The notes under the pieces are model-generated. The model searched no databases and was not told where the DNA came from. It saw only the letters and a program-made list of their open reading frames with translations. 64,000 bases of DNA from Centropus unirufus (taxonomy: Eukaryota > Chordata > Aves > Cuculiformes > Centropidae), in assembly GCA_013397695.1 (NCBI GenBank), contig VYZI01000012.1, positions 5,366,165-5,430,164 on the forward strand, in the 5' to 3' direction. Positions 13,400 to 25,739 of the stretch are shown here, piece after piece. The first letter of the stretch is position 1, and every line of letters begins with the position of its first letter. Made by a program: the position numbers and the translations under genes.

Positions 13400-16300
13400 C
13401 TTTGTCATGGCCTGAGCTGTTCGCCTTTTGCCAGACTCTCTTGGAAAAGCTGGCTGCTTCAGAAAGGTTCAACGTTTTAAAGACTACAGCTGACTCTTGT
13501 GGAAATCATTCTCCATTCCTAACAGGGGTTCGTTGTTTGGTTATGGGATGGGGCACAGGTGTGTCACAGAGCTTTAATCTTCTACAAAGAGCTTATGAAG
13601 GGCCAATTGGATAGACTTGAGGAGCTGACTAGAAGCACCTGCTGTGACTCCCTCAGGAAACCTGGGGCAAAAAGGCAGAAGCAAGCGGCTGCCCTGAAGC
13701 CACCAGAGGGAAAAAGCAGGAGGCTGGTTGCAGTGTGGAGGAGAGGTATGAAATTCTCTGCTGCTTGCCAGGTATTTGTGTGCTAAGGTTGTAAGAAATA
13801 GAGAGCAGGGCTAGGACGGGCTCTTCCCTGCCAGCGTGGAGAGCAGCTAAAGAGGCAAAGGTTGGATGAGGTCTGTAGTGGGGAATGGACTGTGGGTGTC
13901 TGCTCTCTGCTATGGAATTAGTATTTTTTTTGCTCTAGGAAGGGTGAGTCCTTGAGCTATGTAGATAGAAAAGTTTTGTGGGTTTTGTGCCCAGTATATT
14001 TTATGAAGAGTTTGCCTGTGGGTACTCTTGAGGCTCTTTTGCAATTTAAAACTCATTTGCTATGAAAACTCTGTAAGCTTCTCTGTAATCTCTAATATAT
14101 TTGATTAGGAAAATTATATGTGGATAACGATCTGAGGAGCTTGCCACATATCTGGTTACTTTGGACAGTAACTTTTGTTCTAGTTTACAGATCTATATCA
14201 GTTGGGAAGTATTCACAGAGGTCACTCTCCTCTTTCTCCTTCTCCCTGACAGTCCCTTTTGTAACATTTTTCCTTTCTCAAAGACATGTTTAGAATTCAG
14301 GGGCTGAGGAAACTATTACTGCTGTAGTTCTTATTCTCCTTTTCTACTACATTAGAAATACTTCTTTGTGTGTAGTACTAAGGCTTTTGGGAAAGCAGAA
14401 GGAATGGCTTCACCAACCACCTGGGTGGGCTCTTTTTTACCAGCAGATGCTACTGTATTCTGGTTCTTCTGATAAAAAAAACCAAACAAACCCAACCAAA
14501 CAATAATGTCTAGCTAGTCCAGGGTTGACTGCTACAACCTATGAGTATGTGATAAAAGACTCAAATATTTTTCAGGTCTCAACATCCAGTTGCACAGGCG
14601 AGGTTGAAGTTGTTTTGTTTTTGAATTAATGCGTTTGGGCAAAGAAAGATTGACGAATTTTCAGGCAAATTTCTGGTAGTCGGCTATGATTGAGAGATCC
14701 TTTGTTACCTCCCAGGAGCAGCCTTTGTTGGAATGTGGGGTGCTAGAACTCTGATTTCACAAGGAGGTGTATACTAAGTTCTACATCAGTTACTTGGCTT
14801 AAACTTAAGTTCTAAACAAAATTTCAGTTAAATAATTCAAATAGGAAATAATAACACAATAAATTTTAGTTGTGTGCCTACAAATGCAAGATAGCTCAGA
14901 AAATACTCAAACTACTACATAATTGATTTTCCTGTAAATGCACCAGCTGTTCTTTCCAAAAAATGGTGAGAACCTACAGATTAGTTTTCAGAGTGATGAG
15001 GCTACTATTAGGTGTTAGTGGGCAATATTTGTGACCCTACTGATTGCAATTTTGGGAATGCCTGGTTATAGTTCCAGAATTCTTCATTTAGTGATGTTAA
15101 TTTTACCCTTTGAATTCCTTGGTGCAGGATCAGCCCCCGGTTACTAATTCCTAGGTGTGAGCTTAGAATGGTACTTGTAGACATTTTACCATCTTGTTGT
15201 GGAAGAAACCTGGTGTCCCGCTCGCTTTAGTTCTGTTGCACAGTAAGATGAGGTCTTGAGATTAAGCTAAATAAAAGGCTCATTGAGTTTTTTATATGTA
15301 TATTCATAACTTGAATCCGGGTTGTGGGGGCTTGAACTGCAGATTTTTTTTGGTTCCTGGAGCTCTCCAGCCAGCTGCATCTGGCACTTGGGACTGGTGC
15401 AAAAGTGGAATGGGGGTGGTGCACAGCAGTAACCCTGCTCTGTGCTGTGGCTGGGATGTAGCTCTGCTCGGTGAGTGCCCCTGGCACTGGAGGGGTGAGA
15501 CTGATAGTCATCAATAACCTAAGGCAGGGAAAAACAAATCACACAGAGGACAGGGCCGACGAAAACATCCTAGGTCTGAATATAAGGGAAGAACTTTGCA
15601 GGGCAACTGCTAATATAGGTGAACTTTCAGGACATTTCCTGTCCCCTGGAGAAAATGGAACTCTTCCTTTTTGGGATGATCTGCAGAACAAACATTCGGT
15701 GATTGCTTCTCTTGGTAACAAAAAGTTACAGCAATGACAAAACACAGCTAATAAAGGAAAAAGAGAAGGAAAGGTGAAATAGTGAGACAGAAAGGGTTAA
15801 AGACAAAAGGTGAAAAGTGAGAAAGGTTTTGGATTTCTTTTGGCATTCATGTGTTCTGTATATAGAGTTTGAATATATTTTCCAGAAGAGGATTTCCCCT
15901 TGCATTTGCAATTCAAAGCTTCTAGCAAATTCCACTGTTTCCCTTGGCACTTCTTCAGCCTCTGTGGATTTTCCAGTTATGCTTTTCAGATGCAGTGCAA
16001 TTGTCAAACTGTTGGTTGTTTTTTTTAATTCCCTCAAGTAGTGTGGCTTAGGGTGTACTGCAGCGTTCCTTAAGATTTTGGTTCAAAAACTGAAAAGGTA
16101 CAGAGACCTTGTTCTTTTTTGGATTTTTGGCTTAATTCATATTCTTTAGGAAGCCTTGGATAGATGACAGTGTTGCCTATCTTTCTCCACTTCATTCTCT
16201 TGCATGCATAATTGAATAAGATGATTTAAGATTCTCCATGGTACGGGTAGATCTGTTACACAACTATAACGTTTAAGTAAAATAACAGTAGTGGGGTGTT

Positions 16301-17070
16301 TGGGGTATGCTTACAAAAATGAATATTATCAAAAGAGATGATATGTAGAGAAAGAATTCTTGCCATCTGACTGTCTTGGGAACAAAAAAAAAGGTTCTAC
16401 CTCACATTGTATCCAGTTCAATCTTCCCTGTATGCCTATCCAAAAAGTTCTTTTCTGGCTAGTCATTTTGAAATCTCATCAATAAAAAGATAATAAAAGT
16501 TGTCTAACAGTGAACAGTACAGATGGTAGCATGCTTTATTTTTAACTCTTCTACTGTATAAAATTAATGATTTTTAACAGAGCCTTACTTGATATGAATG
16601 CCATTAACAAGCTGAAAACACTTCATATTTGTCAATGCAGGACTGCCAAATTAAACTGTGCTCACTAAATCTTTAGAGTTCTGGAGAGAAACTTTATGGT
16701 GGGGAGCGAAGAAACGACTAACATGTGGCTCTTCAAAAGCCCACGTGCAGTGAAGATGTGTTAAGAAAGTGAAAATTGTTTCAACTTGTTCTGAGCTGAA
16801 GTAGGGTCCTGCTAATGGATCCATTACCAATATGAAGACGTGCAAAAAGGTTTTTCCTAATCACTGCCTTGATGGGCTGGTGAAAGTATTTGGGATAAGC
16901 TGCGGTAATAGCTAATTGTATGTGGAGGCCCAGCAGCTCAACCAGGCAAAGAGTTTCAAAGGACTGCATGGGAGAATTCATTTCACAAGAGGCCCCTTTC
17001 AGATACTCTCCAGGTTTGGAGCTCCTTTCCTTTTGGTGCACATTCTGGGAAAGCACGTTTATAATCCTCC
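13400..17070. other. noncoding stretch, no gene seen
   Basis: No exon, RNA gene or transposon was recognised. Overlapping open frames of 70-103 codons on both strands between 15.2 and 16.1 kb show no domain and no one-strand codon preference, so I treat them as chance. Confidence 0.65.
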
Positions 17071-17077
17071 TTTAGAG

Positions 17078-17172
17078 TTATTGCAAGCGAATGCAGTGGT
17101 GGTTCAATGAAAAAGCATGAAAATAGTAATGGAATTTCTTTTCTTCTTTTTTATTGCAAGCGAATGCAGTGG
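17078..17172. repeat. 22-bp direct repeat ending at the assembly gap
   Basis: A 22-base word containing TTGCAAGCGAATGCAGTGG occurs at 17078-17099 and again, identically, at 17151-17172, where the second copy abuts the run of N. Exact duplication of a unique word right at a gap edge is the usual signature of an unresolved overlap or collapsed tandem repeat in assembly, rather than of biology. Confidence 0.9.
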
Positions 17173-17187
17173 NNNNNNNNNNNNNNN
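17173..17187. other. assembly gap (15 N)
   Basis: Fifteen consecutive undetermined bases. The true sequence and length here are unknown. The identical 22-bp words on the left side suggest that the two contigs overlap or that a short tandem repeat was mis-joined. Confidence 0.99.
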
Positions 17188-19080
17188 ACATCTAGAAGCC
17201 TTATTAGCTAGAGGCCAGATTTGGAAAGAAATATGGTAAATTACCAGAGAAATTGAAAATAAATCTACAAAATGCATATTGAAGTTCTAAATCGGTACTT
17301 TATGAAAAAAAACAAAACAAAAGCAGATCTATAATTCTTTAGTATCTTCTGGCAGTTCAAGTAATGTTTGGTGAAATTTTTGTGAGACAAACCTATGAGG
17401 CAGAAAGCACCCTGTTAAGAAACAGAGTGCTGAATGTTCCGCTTTTAAATATCTTTCTTATAAGAGAAATATAATGTTGCATTCTCTGCATCTTGATACA
17501 TTTATTGTAGAAACTATTTTTGGTAGACTATGTAAATGTTCTGGGTGATCTACGTATGAAATACATAAACACATTAGACTGTCTTAAGTTTCAGCTACAT
17601 TAAGCAAAGCTAAGACTAGGGATGGAGGGAGAAGGTATTATTTCTCCCTCAATGCACAAGGATTTTTTTTTTATCTAAAATACTTTCATCTACAAGTGTT
17701 TCTCTGTTTATACTTGTTCCTGACCTGTTATAGGTATGTGCATTAGGGCTGTGCTTTGGGGTAATTTTTCTTGTTCCTTTTGCCAGCATAAGTAGGAAGG
17801 ATGAATAACTTGCAGAAATAGGGAGTAAATCTTACGAAGAGTTTTATTCTCACTTCAAATACAGCCATTCATTCATATATGATCTGGATTTTGTATGGAA
17901 TACATTACTTCTGTTCAAAGGTCTCTGAAAACCATCATTTTCATCCTCTTGTCCATAATAAGTATTGACTTACCAGTCACTCTGTTTACTGCAAGAGGAA
18001 AGGGAAGAGCTTTTATTTATCTGTTTAAATGATTGATGATATTGGAATTGGTTGGTGTAAATTTGATGTGTTTTGCAACGAATGTGCATTGTGCAAGACT
18101 GAAAGAACGTATTTACTGTTGCTCTCCCCAAACTGCTGTTAGTTACAACGTGGTCTGTATGGTTGATGTAATAATTTTTCTTTACTTTCTATTAATCACT
18201 CTTTCAGATTTGCATGTAACCCTGCAAAGTATCCTGGTAGAAAACCTGCATGGCACAAGTTGTAGAACTGAAGTGTATCCCTGAATTGAACTTCGGAGCG
18301 ATTTGAACTTCTTTGTATTTTGTTTCTTTTTAATTAATTGCTGAATTAAATATTCTTTTTTTTTCTGTGACAACTTGGAATTTGCTGAATAGCCCAGGTT
18401 AGTGGAAAATAATATAAGAAGTATAAAGATGTACAGGAGAATTTTGCATATTAGACTATTTTCTATTATAAAATGCATATTGGCCTTGCTTCTATTCATA
18501 AAATCCTTACATTTTCTTTACTTTAAATTCTAAACTGGTTTCTCAAGACTTTAGGCGGCTACACAAAAGTAATGTTGGCTGTTACATTTTAACTGTCTCA
18601 GTAAGTCCATGTGGAACAACTGTGTCCTGTTAGTGTGTACTTTGACTTTGAAATTAAGATTTTCCAAAGATTCCTGCAAATGATAATTGAGAATCAAGAG
18701 TTTTAAATGTTGTTATGTGTAAGTATTTGGGAAAAAAAAACCCAAAATGTAAAAAATTATAAACACATTTAAGAGAGCAAGAAATATCTGCCCTTTTCTG
18801 GCTACCTTTTAGATAGAAGGAGAAGAATGGAAATGAACATCAGACAGAACATGAGCTGCTGTACCTTTCTCACTGATCAGATCAGAAGAAGTTGCTATGT
18901 GACAACTGAAACTTGCCAACAGAAAAAGCGTGCACTGGTAGCTTCCAGAGCTGAGAACATACCGTGTCACTGTTTCACTCCATGCGAAATAGCAGCCTCA
19001 TAGGGATAAAAGATCCTTCTTTAGCACCCTTATCTTGGAGTATATCCAACTCCCATATCTTAAATTACTGGAAAGTGACA
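17188..19080. other. noncoding stretch, no gene seen
   Basis: AT-rich sequence without recognisable genes. A short hairpin with an 11-bp stem (one mismatch) and a 4-base loop lies at 17406-17431. It is far too small for a microRNA precursor and I attach no function to it. Confidence 0.65.
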
Positions 19081-19082
19081 AC

Positions 19083-19330
19083 CTTTTGGTGGATAAATTA
19101 ATTTTAGGCCTGTATTTTAATCATAACAAAAGGCAGTGTTTAATTAGAAATGTATTTATCTTGATAGTTTACTGGACACACTAATGGAGCACAGCTCTGT
19201 GGTTCCTTGTGGCATCATGCAAATAAGCTTGAAGTTCTGCTGTGAATTAACATAGATTTGGTTACAGATGGAACTGCAGGCAAGTCATCATCGTTATTGT
19301 TTAAACCCATTAAAGTTTACAACTGCTTTA
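19083..19330. promoter_or_regulatory. candidate conserved noncoding element
   Basis: This is a motif-dense stretch without homopolymers. It has TTAATTAG-type homeodomain cores near 19140, a perfect POU octamer ATGCAAAT at 19217-19224, a GAATTAAC near 19244 and TTGTTTAAAC-like forkhead or SOX words near 19298. The combination resembles a developmental enhancer, but each motif alone is expected by chance in AT-rich DNA. Conservation is not visible from this sequence. Confidence 0.22.
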
Positions 19331-22300
19331 AATCAGATATGTTTTTAAATAGGATGATTGTGGGAGTTCTTTTGTGTTTTGAAGATGAAAGAAAATGAGC
19401 AAAGATCTTGTTAGCTGTGGCACAATTTAAGAAAATAATAATGAAAATTGCAGTATAGAATTCCCGCTCTAAGATTTGGGTTATGCTTGTGGGGGAAAAA
19501 AAAAATTGTTCCTATTATCACTTTTCGTAGAATTATTATTGTAAATCCCAGTGGTGTTTATTGCCTGAGCTTCTGGAGAAACTGGATGGATTGAGTTGCT
19601 TGCTTGATGTGGAATATAATAAACTCTTACTGTAAATGTCTCTACTTTCACACTTATAGTTTATCTTAAACAGGACACCTCCCAGGTGGAACTATTTAGT
19701 CTGACTATTTACTCTCTTACTCCCTCCTAAATATGACTGGATCTAATTATAACATTTTTATTTTCTTCAAGAAAAGACCATTTATAAATCTGGGCTAAAG
19801 AGCATGCTGAAAGGCCTGGGCAGCTGTTGGAAACCTGGGATGCTGAAGCAGTGTGTTTTACTACTGGTGAAATAACATCATGCTTAACAAACAGATGAAC
19901 TTGGGAGGAAGTACAGTTTAGCCTTGGTATTGATATTGGATGATGAAATTGAATAATGTCTCACCATTCTGGACATTAAGATGTACATTAGCTTTAGCTT
20001 CTGCAGTTGAAATTTCTCTGCAGGCTCATGGAATCAAACTCTCCACTCTGCTGGTCTTGGTTATGTTTTAGAAGAAATGGCTGAATTGCTTTAAAAGAAA
20101 GAGACAAAAAAATCTCCACTGCAGTTTCCAAAGTGATTCTTCATTTGGAAGAATGGAGGCTTATGTATGAACTATATTTTTGCTTTCTAAGTAGAGTTCC
20201 AGTGAAGTGGCAGAATTATAGATTATTTTTTTTGCTTATTGGCGAAAGCTTTGCTGTATGTTGGCCTCTAGATCTGTTTTCTTTTTCCAATTAGGAATTT
20301 CCCCATTCCTCTGAAGTGGAATATTAAAAAGTGAGAGGGTTACTCGCACATCAAGTGCATCTTAGCAACCTGCCTGTGCTTTCTGTAAGCTTTGATAAGG
20401 GAGCAATTAGTGCCATCTCCAAGAAGCTAATGCCAACTTAATACTTCGATTCTTGACCCTAATACGAAGGAGTACCTCTTGCAACTACTGTTCGCAATGC
20501 AGGCACCTACACATGTAGAACAAGTTTCTGAGCAAGTAAACAGCTTCTGGTCTTCTCTGATTGTTGCTGATGAAAAAGTTCTTTCTTTAAAAACAAAGGC
20601 TCTTGAGAGGCCTACCTAATTTATAAGAGCCTTATTATTTGTTTAACAGCAAGAAATACAAGATTGCCTCAAATTGGACACTCATCTAGTCGTAGTACTG
20701 GCTTTTGATGCTTTAGGACGCTTTGAGGTCAGGCTTCAAATGTGACATTTGATAAGTGTAAGTGCTGTTCAGTATTAAAATGTCAGAAATATAATATTGA
20801 AAGAACAGAATACGAGATCCTAGATTCGATGGGATAAGTGACTACATAGAGGTTAGCGATGAATGCATTGATTTAATTATTTTAAGGAGCAAAGTCATGT
20901 TTGACCTTCTGCTTTCGGAGATTTTTTTTTGCTGTGAAATCTCTAACATCCTCCATTCAACTTGTTTCTGCCTGGCCAAGAAATCACTAGGAGTTTTGCT
21001 TTGTTAGAGCAGTCGCCTCACCAGAGGGAAGACTGCTGACCTTGCAAGTTACTTGTCTCTGCTGTGTAAGCATTTGATATTTCACATGGTAACTTTAATA
21101 AATTTCATGCCTCTGTTTAGAGAGATGAGCCTAATAAAGAAACAAATAGTTAAAAGTTATTTTTAGTTAACATATAACATAACCAAGGCAAGTTTCAGGC
21201 AGGTTAGAAGGAGGTGAGAAGTTTGCAATGTCCTGGGGCATCCAGTTCCCCTGCTCTTTCATATGTGATTAAATTGCTGTTTTCGTACTTGCCAAATACC
21301 TCCTGGCTTTTTATATAAATTACAAAAATGTAACAGTGCAGAATAAACTTGATAAGCTGCACAAAAGCAAAGACCTACTTGCTTATTCTCTTCTCTTGGC
21401 TAATTGCTTATATTCACTGGTTAGCAAGACTCTCTGATGCCTTTTTAGCTGCTATGAATCGCTTCATGCGTAGCAGCCAGAGCTTAAAGGATATTTTTTG
21501 TAAGCATATTCAGCAAAACATTTCTCCTTCTATTAATCCTTTTTTCAAAAAATTGCATTCTGGTTTTTGTGTTAGAGTTGAGGTACAAAGGAAGAAAACC
21601 TGAGCAAAGAATGAACTATGTCTAACACTGCAGAGGTTGCACTTTGTTAAAATGCAAGAGGGAGTTCTGAGGAAGTTTTGTTGTGTTCTCTAGTAATGGG
21701 ATTCCTCTTCTGCGAGGCAATCTTGCCTGATGTGTGTTCACAAATTGAATTGTTTTTGCTCTGAGTTGGGAATATCTGAGGGCATTCGTGTCTTTGCTAG
21801 TGGGATCTTGGAAGAAGGAAAAGCGGGCTAGCAGATGGAAATATCCACAAAATGATAAGCTGTATAAGCAGAAGGGCTAGAAAAGCTGGAGAAAAAAATC
21901 TGAGATGCTGTCCTGCATCCTGCTATATAGGCAGAATGGCAACACAGGGATGACTGTATGAGTACAGCACCTTCCTGCAGCAGTCTCTTACTGCATGGGT
22001 GCTTTTATCTGTGAGCTTCTTCCTGCCTTGTCTTTAAAGGGGGCGAAGAAAGGGACAGGGACAGAGCAGAAAGAAAATGTTATTCTCTGGTATGCAAATC
22101 TACAATTATTGCCTTCCCCGTGGTGATAATGTGTTTTTAAAGGTAGCTGCTCACTTCTAGGAAACAGAAGTAAATGCCCAGCCTGGCTGTGTTTTGGAGG
22201 TGATCTTGGAGTATGTGGTAGCTCTGGGGCCAAACACAATGTGCTGAAAGCTATTTGTTCATTATGTCCCGTAAATAGAGGTAATTGCCTTGGGTGCTGT

Positions 22301-25300
22301 GGTAGTGCCATGTGAAAACGGCTAAACACAAACAAGCCTAATAGGACTTAGCTTTGTACAAATGAGTAAAACACATTTGTGGCAACTTTTGAATTCTTTC
22401 ATCCTGTCTTTTCGCCTCCATCTTTTTGCACGGTGCTCTGAGTGCCTGTGGCAGCATCCTTGCTCCTCCTTCCAGGTCCAGTCAACAAGGAGGTGCTGAG
22501 CGGGAGGGCTGCAGTAGTCCTTGCTCTTCCTACTGAGCACCTGTATGGGGGCTGTGGTTAGCAGCTCCTGCTTGGAATTTGCAGTGGAATATGGCCCTAA
22601 GCATCCCCTCTAGATCAAAGAGGGAAGTGCTGCTCCATGGGCAACAGAAGGGCTGCACTTTGTTCCTCCCTCTCTTATTGCAGTCTCTTACCTGCAGATT
22701 CATCTCTGGGACCCTTGTGTGAGTCAGTGCCAACTCTTTTGAATTGCTACTGGGAGGAAGGGTCTTTAAGTCATAACAGTTCTTGGTGTCTTTATATAAT
22801 TCTGCTGGCATTGTTGATGCCCTTATGTTTTACAGCATTGCTTTTTGTTTGTTTGCTTTTGACCAGGGTTCCCAGCGTTTAGGTCCAAAAAAGAATCTCA
22901 AAGTAATTAAAGTATGTGCTGGTTTGGCAACTGTCCTATCACTCTGTATCCTAGCACAGTTGTCCTAGTGCTGTTTCTTATCGATCTCAAACTCTTGTTT
23001 GCGCTCTATGGAAGAAGGCAATTTTTAAAGTTGCTTCCCCCATGCTGTCATAGTTTCTATTCTAATCTTCCTCCTTCATACTGCAATTTTAATTGGGAAA
23101 AGTGATTTAACTTGATGTTACATGTAGATGAGATGGTAATGGCTAGCAACATCAGGTCAAGGGACGGTTGGCTTTACAGTCTCAGCACACCAGAACACTG
23201 CAGGCACAAAGGTTGCTTCCCAGAGTGGGGATTGACAGAATAAACTGAACTGTCAGTGTGAAAGAAAATGTAGAACTCCAAATAAGGGTTGAGCATACAG
23301 GTGTCTGCACGGATGTTGAACTTTGTCTTTTCCTGCTGAAACATGTCTGGGATATTGGAATGTGAGTCTAAGTAGTCTGTTCTATACTATTTCTTTTTAA
23401 TGTGAGCCACTTAAAGTGTTAAGTATGTTCAAGGAGAATATTTCATGGATGTTTTCATCTCAGAGACAAACATGCACTTAAATACTTCTCTGCTGTGTCT
23501 TTTAGTGAGGAGAAAAAAGTAGGTTTCCATCTTGTGCTCTCCTCCATCCCCAAGAACAAATTCTGGGGGGAAAATCTTCAGTTGCTTTCAAATTCTACCG
23601 CAACGTTGTAAAACAAAACACTAGGGCTCTTGTGTTATCATCTCATTAGAGGCTTAAATGAAAGGAAATTTGGAGTTAGAGTTGTATCTGACAGCAATTG
23701 TCTCAGACGTGCATATCTGAAAACAAATATGCATTACTGTGAGTTTAAGGTTCAAATACTCTGAACAATTAAATTGCTGAGTTCTTAATAATAGCCCATG
23801 GCAAATAGACTAAATATTGGCCCATAAGTGTAACATACCTATGGTGGAGGTGTCAATACCCCTGTATTTAATCTCTTGCCAAACTAGTTTGTAGTGCAAT
23901 AGCACTAATATTAACTCTGTAACTATTCAACTTTCATATTGAAAGAATTAATTTCTGTTTAAATGCAGTTGAATTGTGTTCTTTCTCAGACTTGTGAGTA
24001 TTCATGTTTTCTGATGGGTGTGTTTCAATAAAAGTTGTCTCACTGAAGTTAAGTCATTTAAAACAGGAGTTCTTCTGGCTCTGGTTTAAATTGGACTTCT
24101 GAGTATGGTGCAATTAAGCAGCTACCAGGGAGAATGAAAAGATATTCTTAATTTTAGAGTAAGAAAACCTAACTTTCACTCTAAAAAATATTTGGAAAAT
24201 GATACTACTTTTGTGAGCAATTATCCTGTTGTCCACATGTCCCTTTGCAGTTTAGCTGAAGAGATTCATGTAGTACTAATAGGTTTGGTGATTCTTGCAG
24301 CTTGCTCTGGGTGTCTGCAGTTGAGAAAATATATTGTGTCCAGTTATGCTGGCTGGCGTTCAGGGGCAGTTTGCTTGTCTCACCTTTGTGGCTTCTCCAG
24401 GAGGCAGGTGAAACCCTTGGGATCTAACTAGGTAAGTTGTGTTGTGGCTTGCAGGGAAGGAGGCTTTGGGAGGTGCCTGCAGAGGGGTGCAAGCAGGGAG
24501 CCTGCAGCAACAATTCAAGCCGGGAACTGCTGGGTGAGATGAGTAACCCCCAGGCATGCGTTGAGATGACGGAAAGGAGGATCATATCCTGATGAGGACT
24601 CAGCTGTGACTGTATGTTTACTGTGAAACACTAATAGTTAGACTGAGGTCAAGGACCAGTCTTGCAAGTATGTGTCAGAAAGATTTACATTTAACCCTTG
24701 CATTTTAATTCAATCGACTCAGTACAACTTAAATTCTTAACTTAGAGTTGACAAAATCTTAAGGAGTCTGTTGTGCCTTTGGCTGCGTTTATTTTGAGGA
24801 AAACAGGCATTTTGCTTGGGGCAGTTTCACACAGTGACTGTGCGGGGCAATTTGCAATTTTTAAAACTGCGATTGTAAAAAATCAGCCCCTTTTTTCATA
24901 GCTTACTTGAGTTTAATGACACAAAAGCTTTTCATTGCTGTTGGGCTGGCCTGTACTTGGGGAATAATATGTTGATGAAAACTAGAAAGAAAACAGCAAT
25001 CCCACACAATCACCACATCTCACAGACTGATACTCCTGCTTTTTCCCATGGTGTTCATGCACCCAGTACTTATGTTAAAAGCAAATAGATACTGCTAAGA
25101 AGGCGTAAAAGGAAAGCGGTTACTGACATTTAGTAGCTAAAAGTTCTGCAAGTTCCAGATTTGGCTGCACAGTGTATGGGGATCCTATGCTCTTACTTTT
25201 GCCTGCTTGTGTGTTTTTGTGGGTTTTTTGTTTTTTTTTTTCTTTAATACCTTGGGGGATGGTGCCTGGGCCCTAACAAAATGGTTGTCTGGGATTCCTT
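19331..25300. other. noncoding stretch, no gene seen
   Basis: No coding exon or transposon was recognised. Slightly GC-richer patches at 22.4-22.8 kb and 24.3-24.6 kb contain overlapping open frames of 70-115 codons on both strands, without domains. A consensus-like splice donor (AG then GTAAGT) sits at 24430-24437, directly after the stop of a 79-codon frame (24192-24431). I could find no matching acceptor and exon structure. Confidence 0.6.
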
Positions 25301-25325
25301 CCCCCTTCCTTCCCCCCCGCCCCCC
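25301..25325 (-). other. putative G-quadruplex motif (C-rich on plus strand)
   Basis: Runs of five, seven and six C separated by TTCCTT and a single G give at least four C3 tracts with loops of 6, 1 and 1 bases. The minus strand can therefore form a G-quadruplex and the plus strand an i-motif. It lies just after a purine-pyrimidine asymmetric stretch. Confidence 0.6.
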
Positions 25326-25593
25326 GGGTGAAAATCCATACCTCTGCCCAGTACCTGCACGGTAGATGGGAAGATTGATGATAGGTATTTTTGTGTGCAT
25401 TGCATGGTGTCTGTGCTTCTAATGCTGACCAAGATCTTAGATGGATTATTAGACTTGTATTGTGTATCAGACTGCAGATTACGTTGGGTGCAAGTGATTT
25501 ATGATCTGCCTTAATTCAATCCCCTAAAATGATTTATTTAAAAAATTGTTTATATTTGCAGGGTCATAGTCATAAGGAAAAAATGTGTGACTA

Positions 25594-25614
25594 TTTTTTT
25601 TTTTAAAAAAAAAA
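25594..25614. repeat. T11-A10 homopolymer palindrome
   Basis: Eleven T are followed immediately by ten A, a rigid poly(dA:dT) junction that can fold on itself. Such tracts disfavour nucleosomes. No transposon end is attached to it as far as I can see. Confidence 0.9.
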
Positions 25615-25723
25615 CAACCCCATACACTAAACAACACTGCAATTGTTTTCCCTAAATTGATTGCAAATGTGCAAGTATAAGTAACATTTGGGTTTCTTTA
25701 ACAAATTCCCAAGCAGCTCAGCA

Positions 25724-25737
25724 GTTGCCAAGGTAAC
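25724..25737. promoter_or_regulatory. RFX X-box motif (GTTGCC-AA-GGTAAC)
   Basis: GTTGCCAAGGTAAC matches the full RFX X-box consensus GTTRCC-N2-GGYAAC with no mismatch in either half-site. It lies in sequence free of homopolymers, about 110 bp after the T11-A10 tract and within an AT-rich, open-frame-poor stretch. RFX-family dimers are the known ligands; occupancy is inferred only. Confidence 0.5.
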
Positions 25738-25739
25738 AA

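Noticed and set aside
13695..13712. CCACCAGAGGG resembling a CTCF core; similar CACCAGAGGG near 21020
   Set aside because: Only the left part of the CTCF core fits; the following bases are A-rich instead of GGCGC-like.
17406..17431. Short hairpin considered as a microRNA precursor
   Set aside because: An 11-bp stem with a 4-base loop is far shorter than a pre-miRNA of about 60-80 nt, and the stem does not extend outward.
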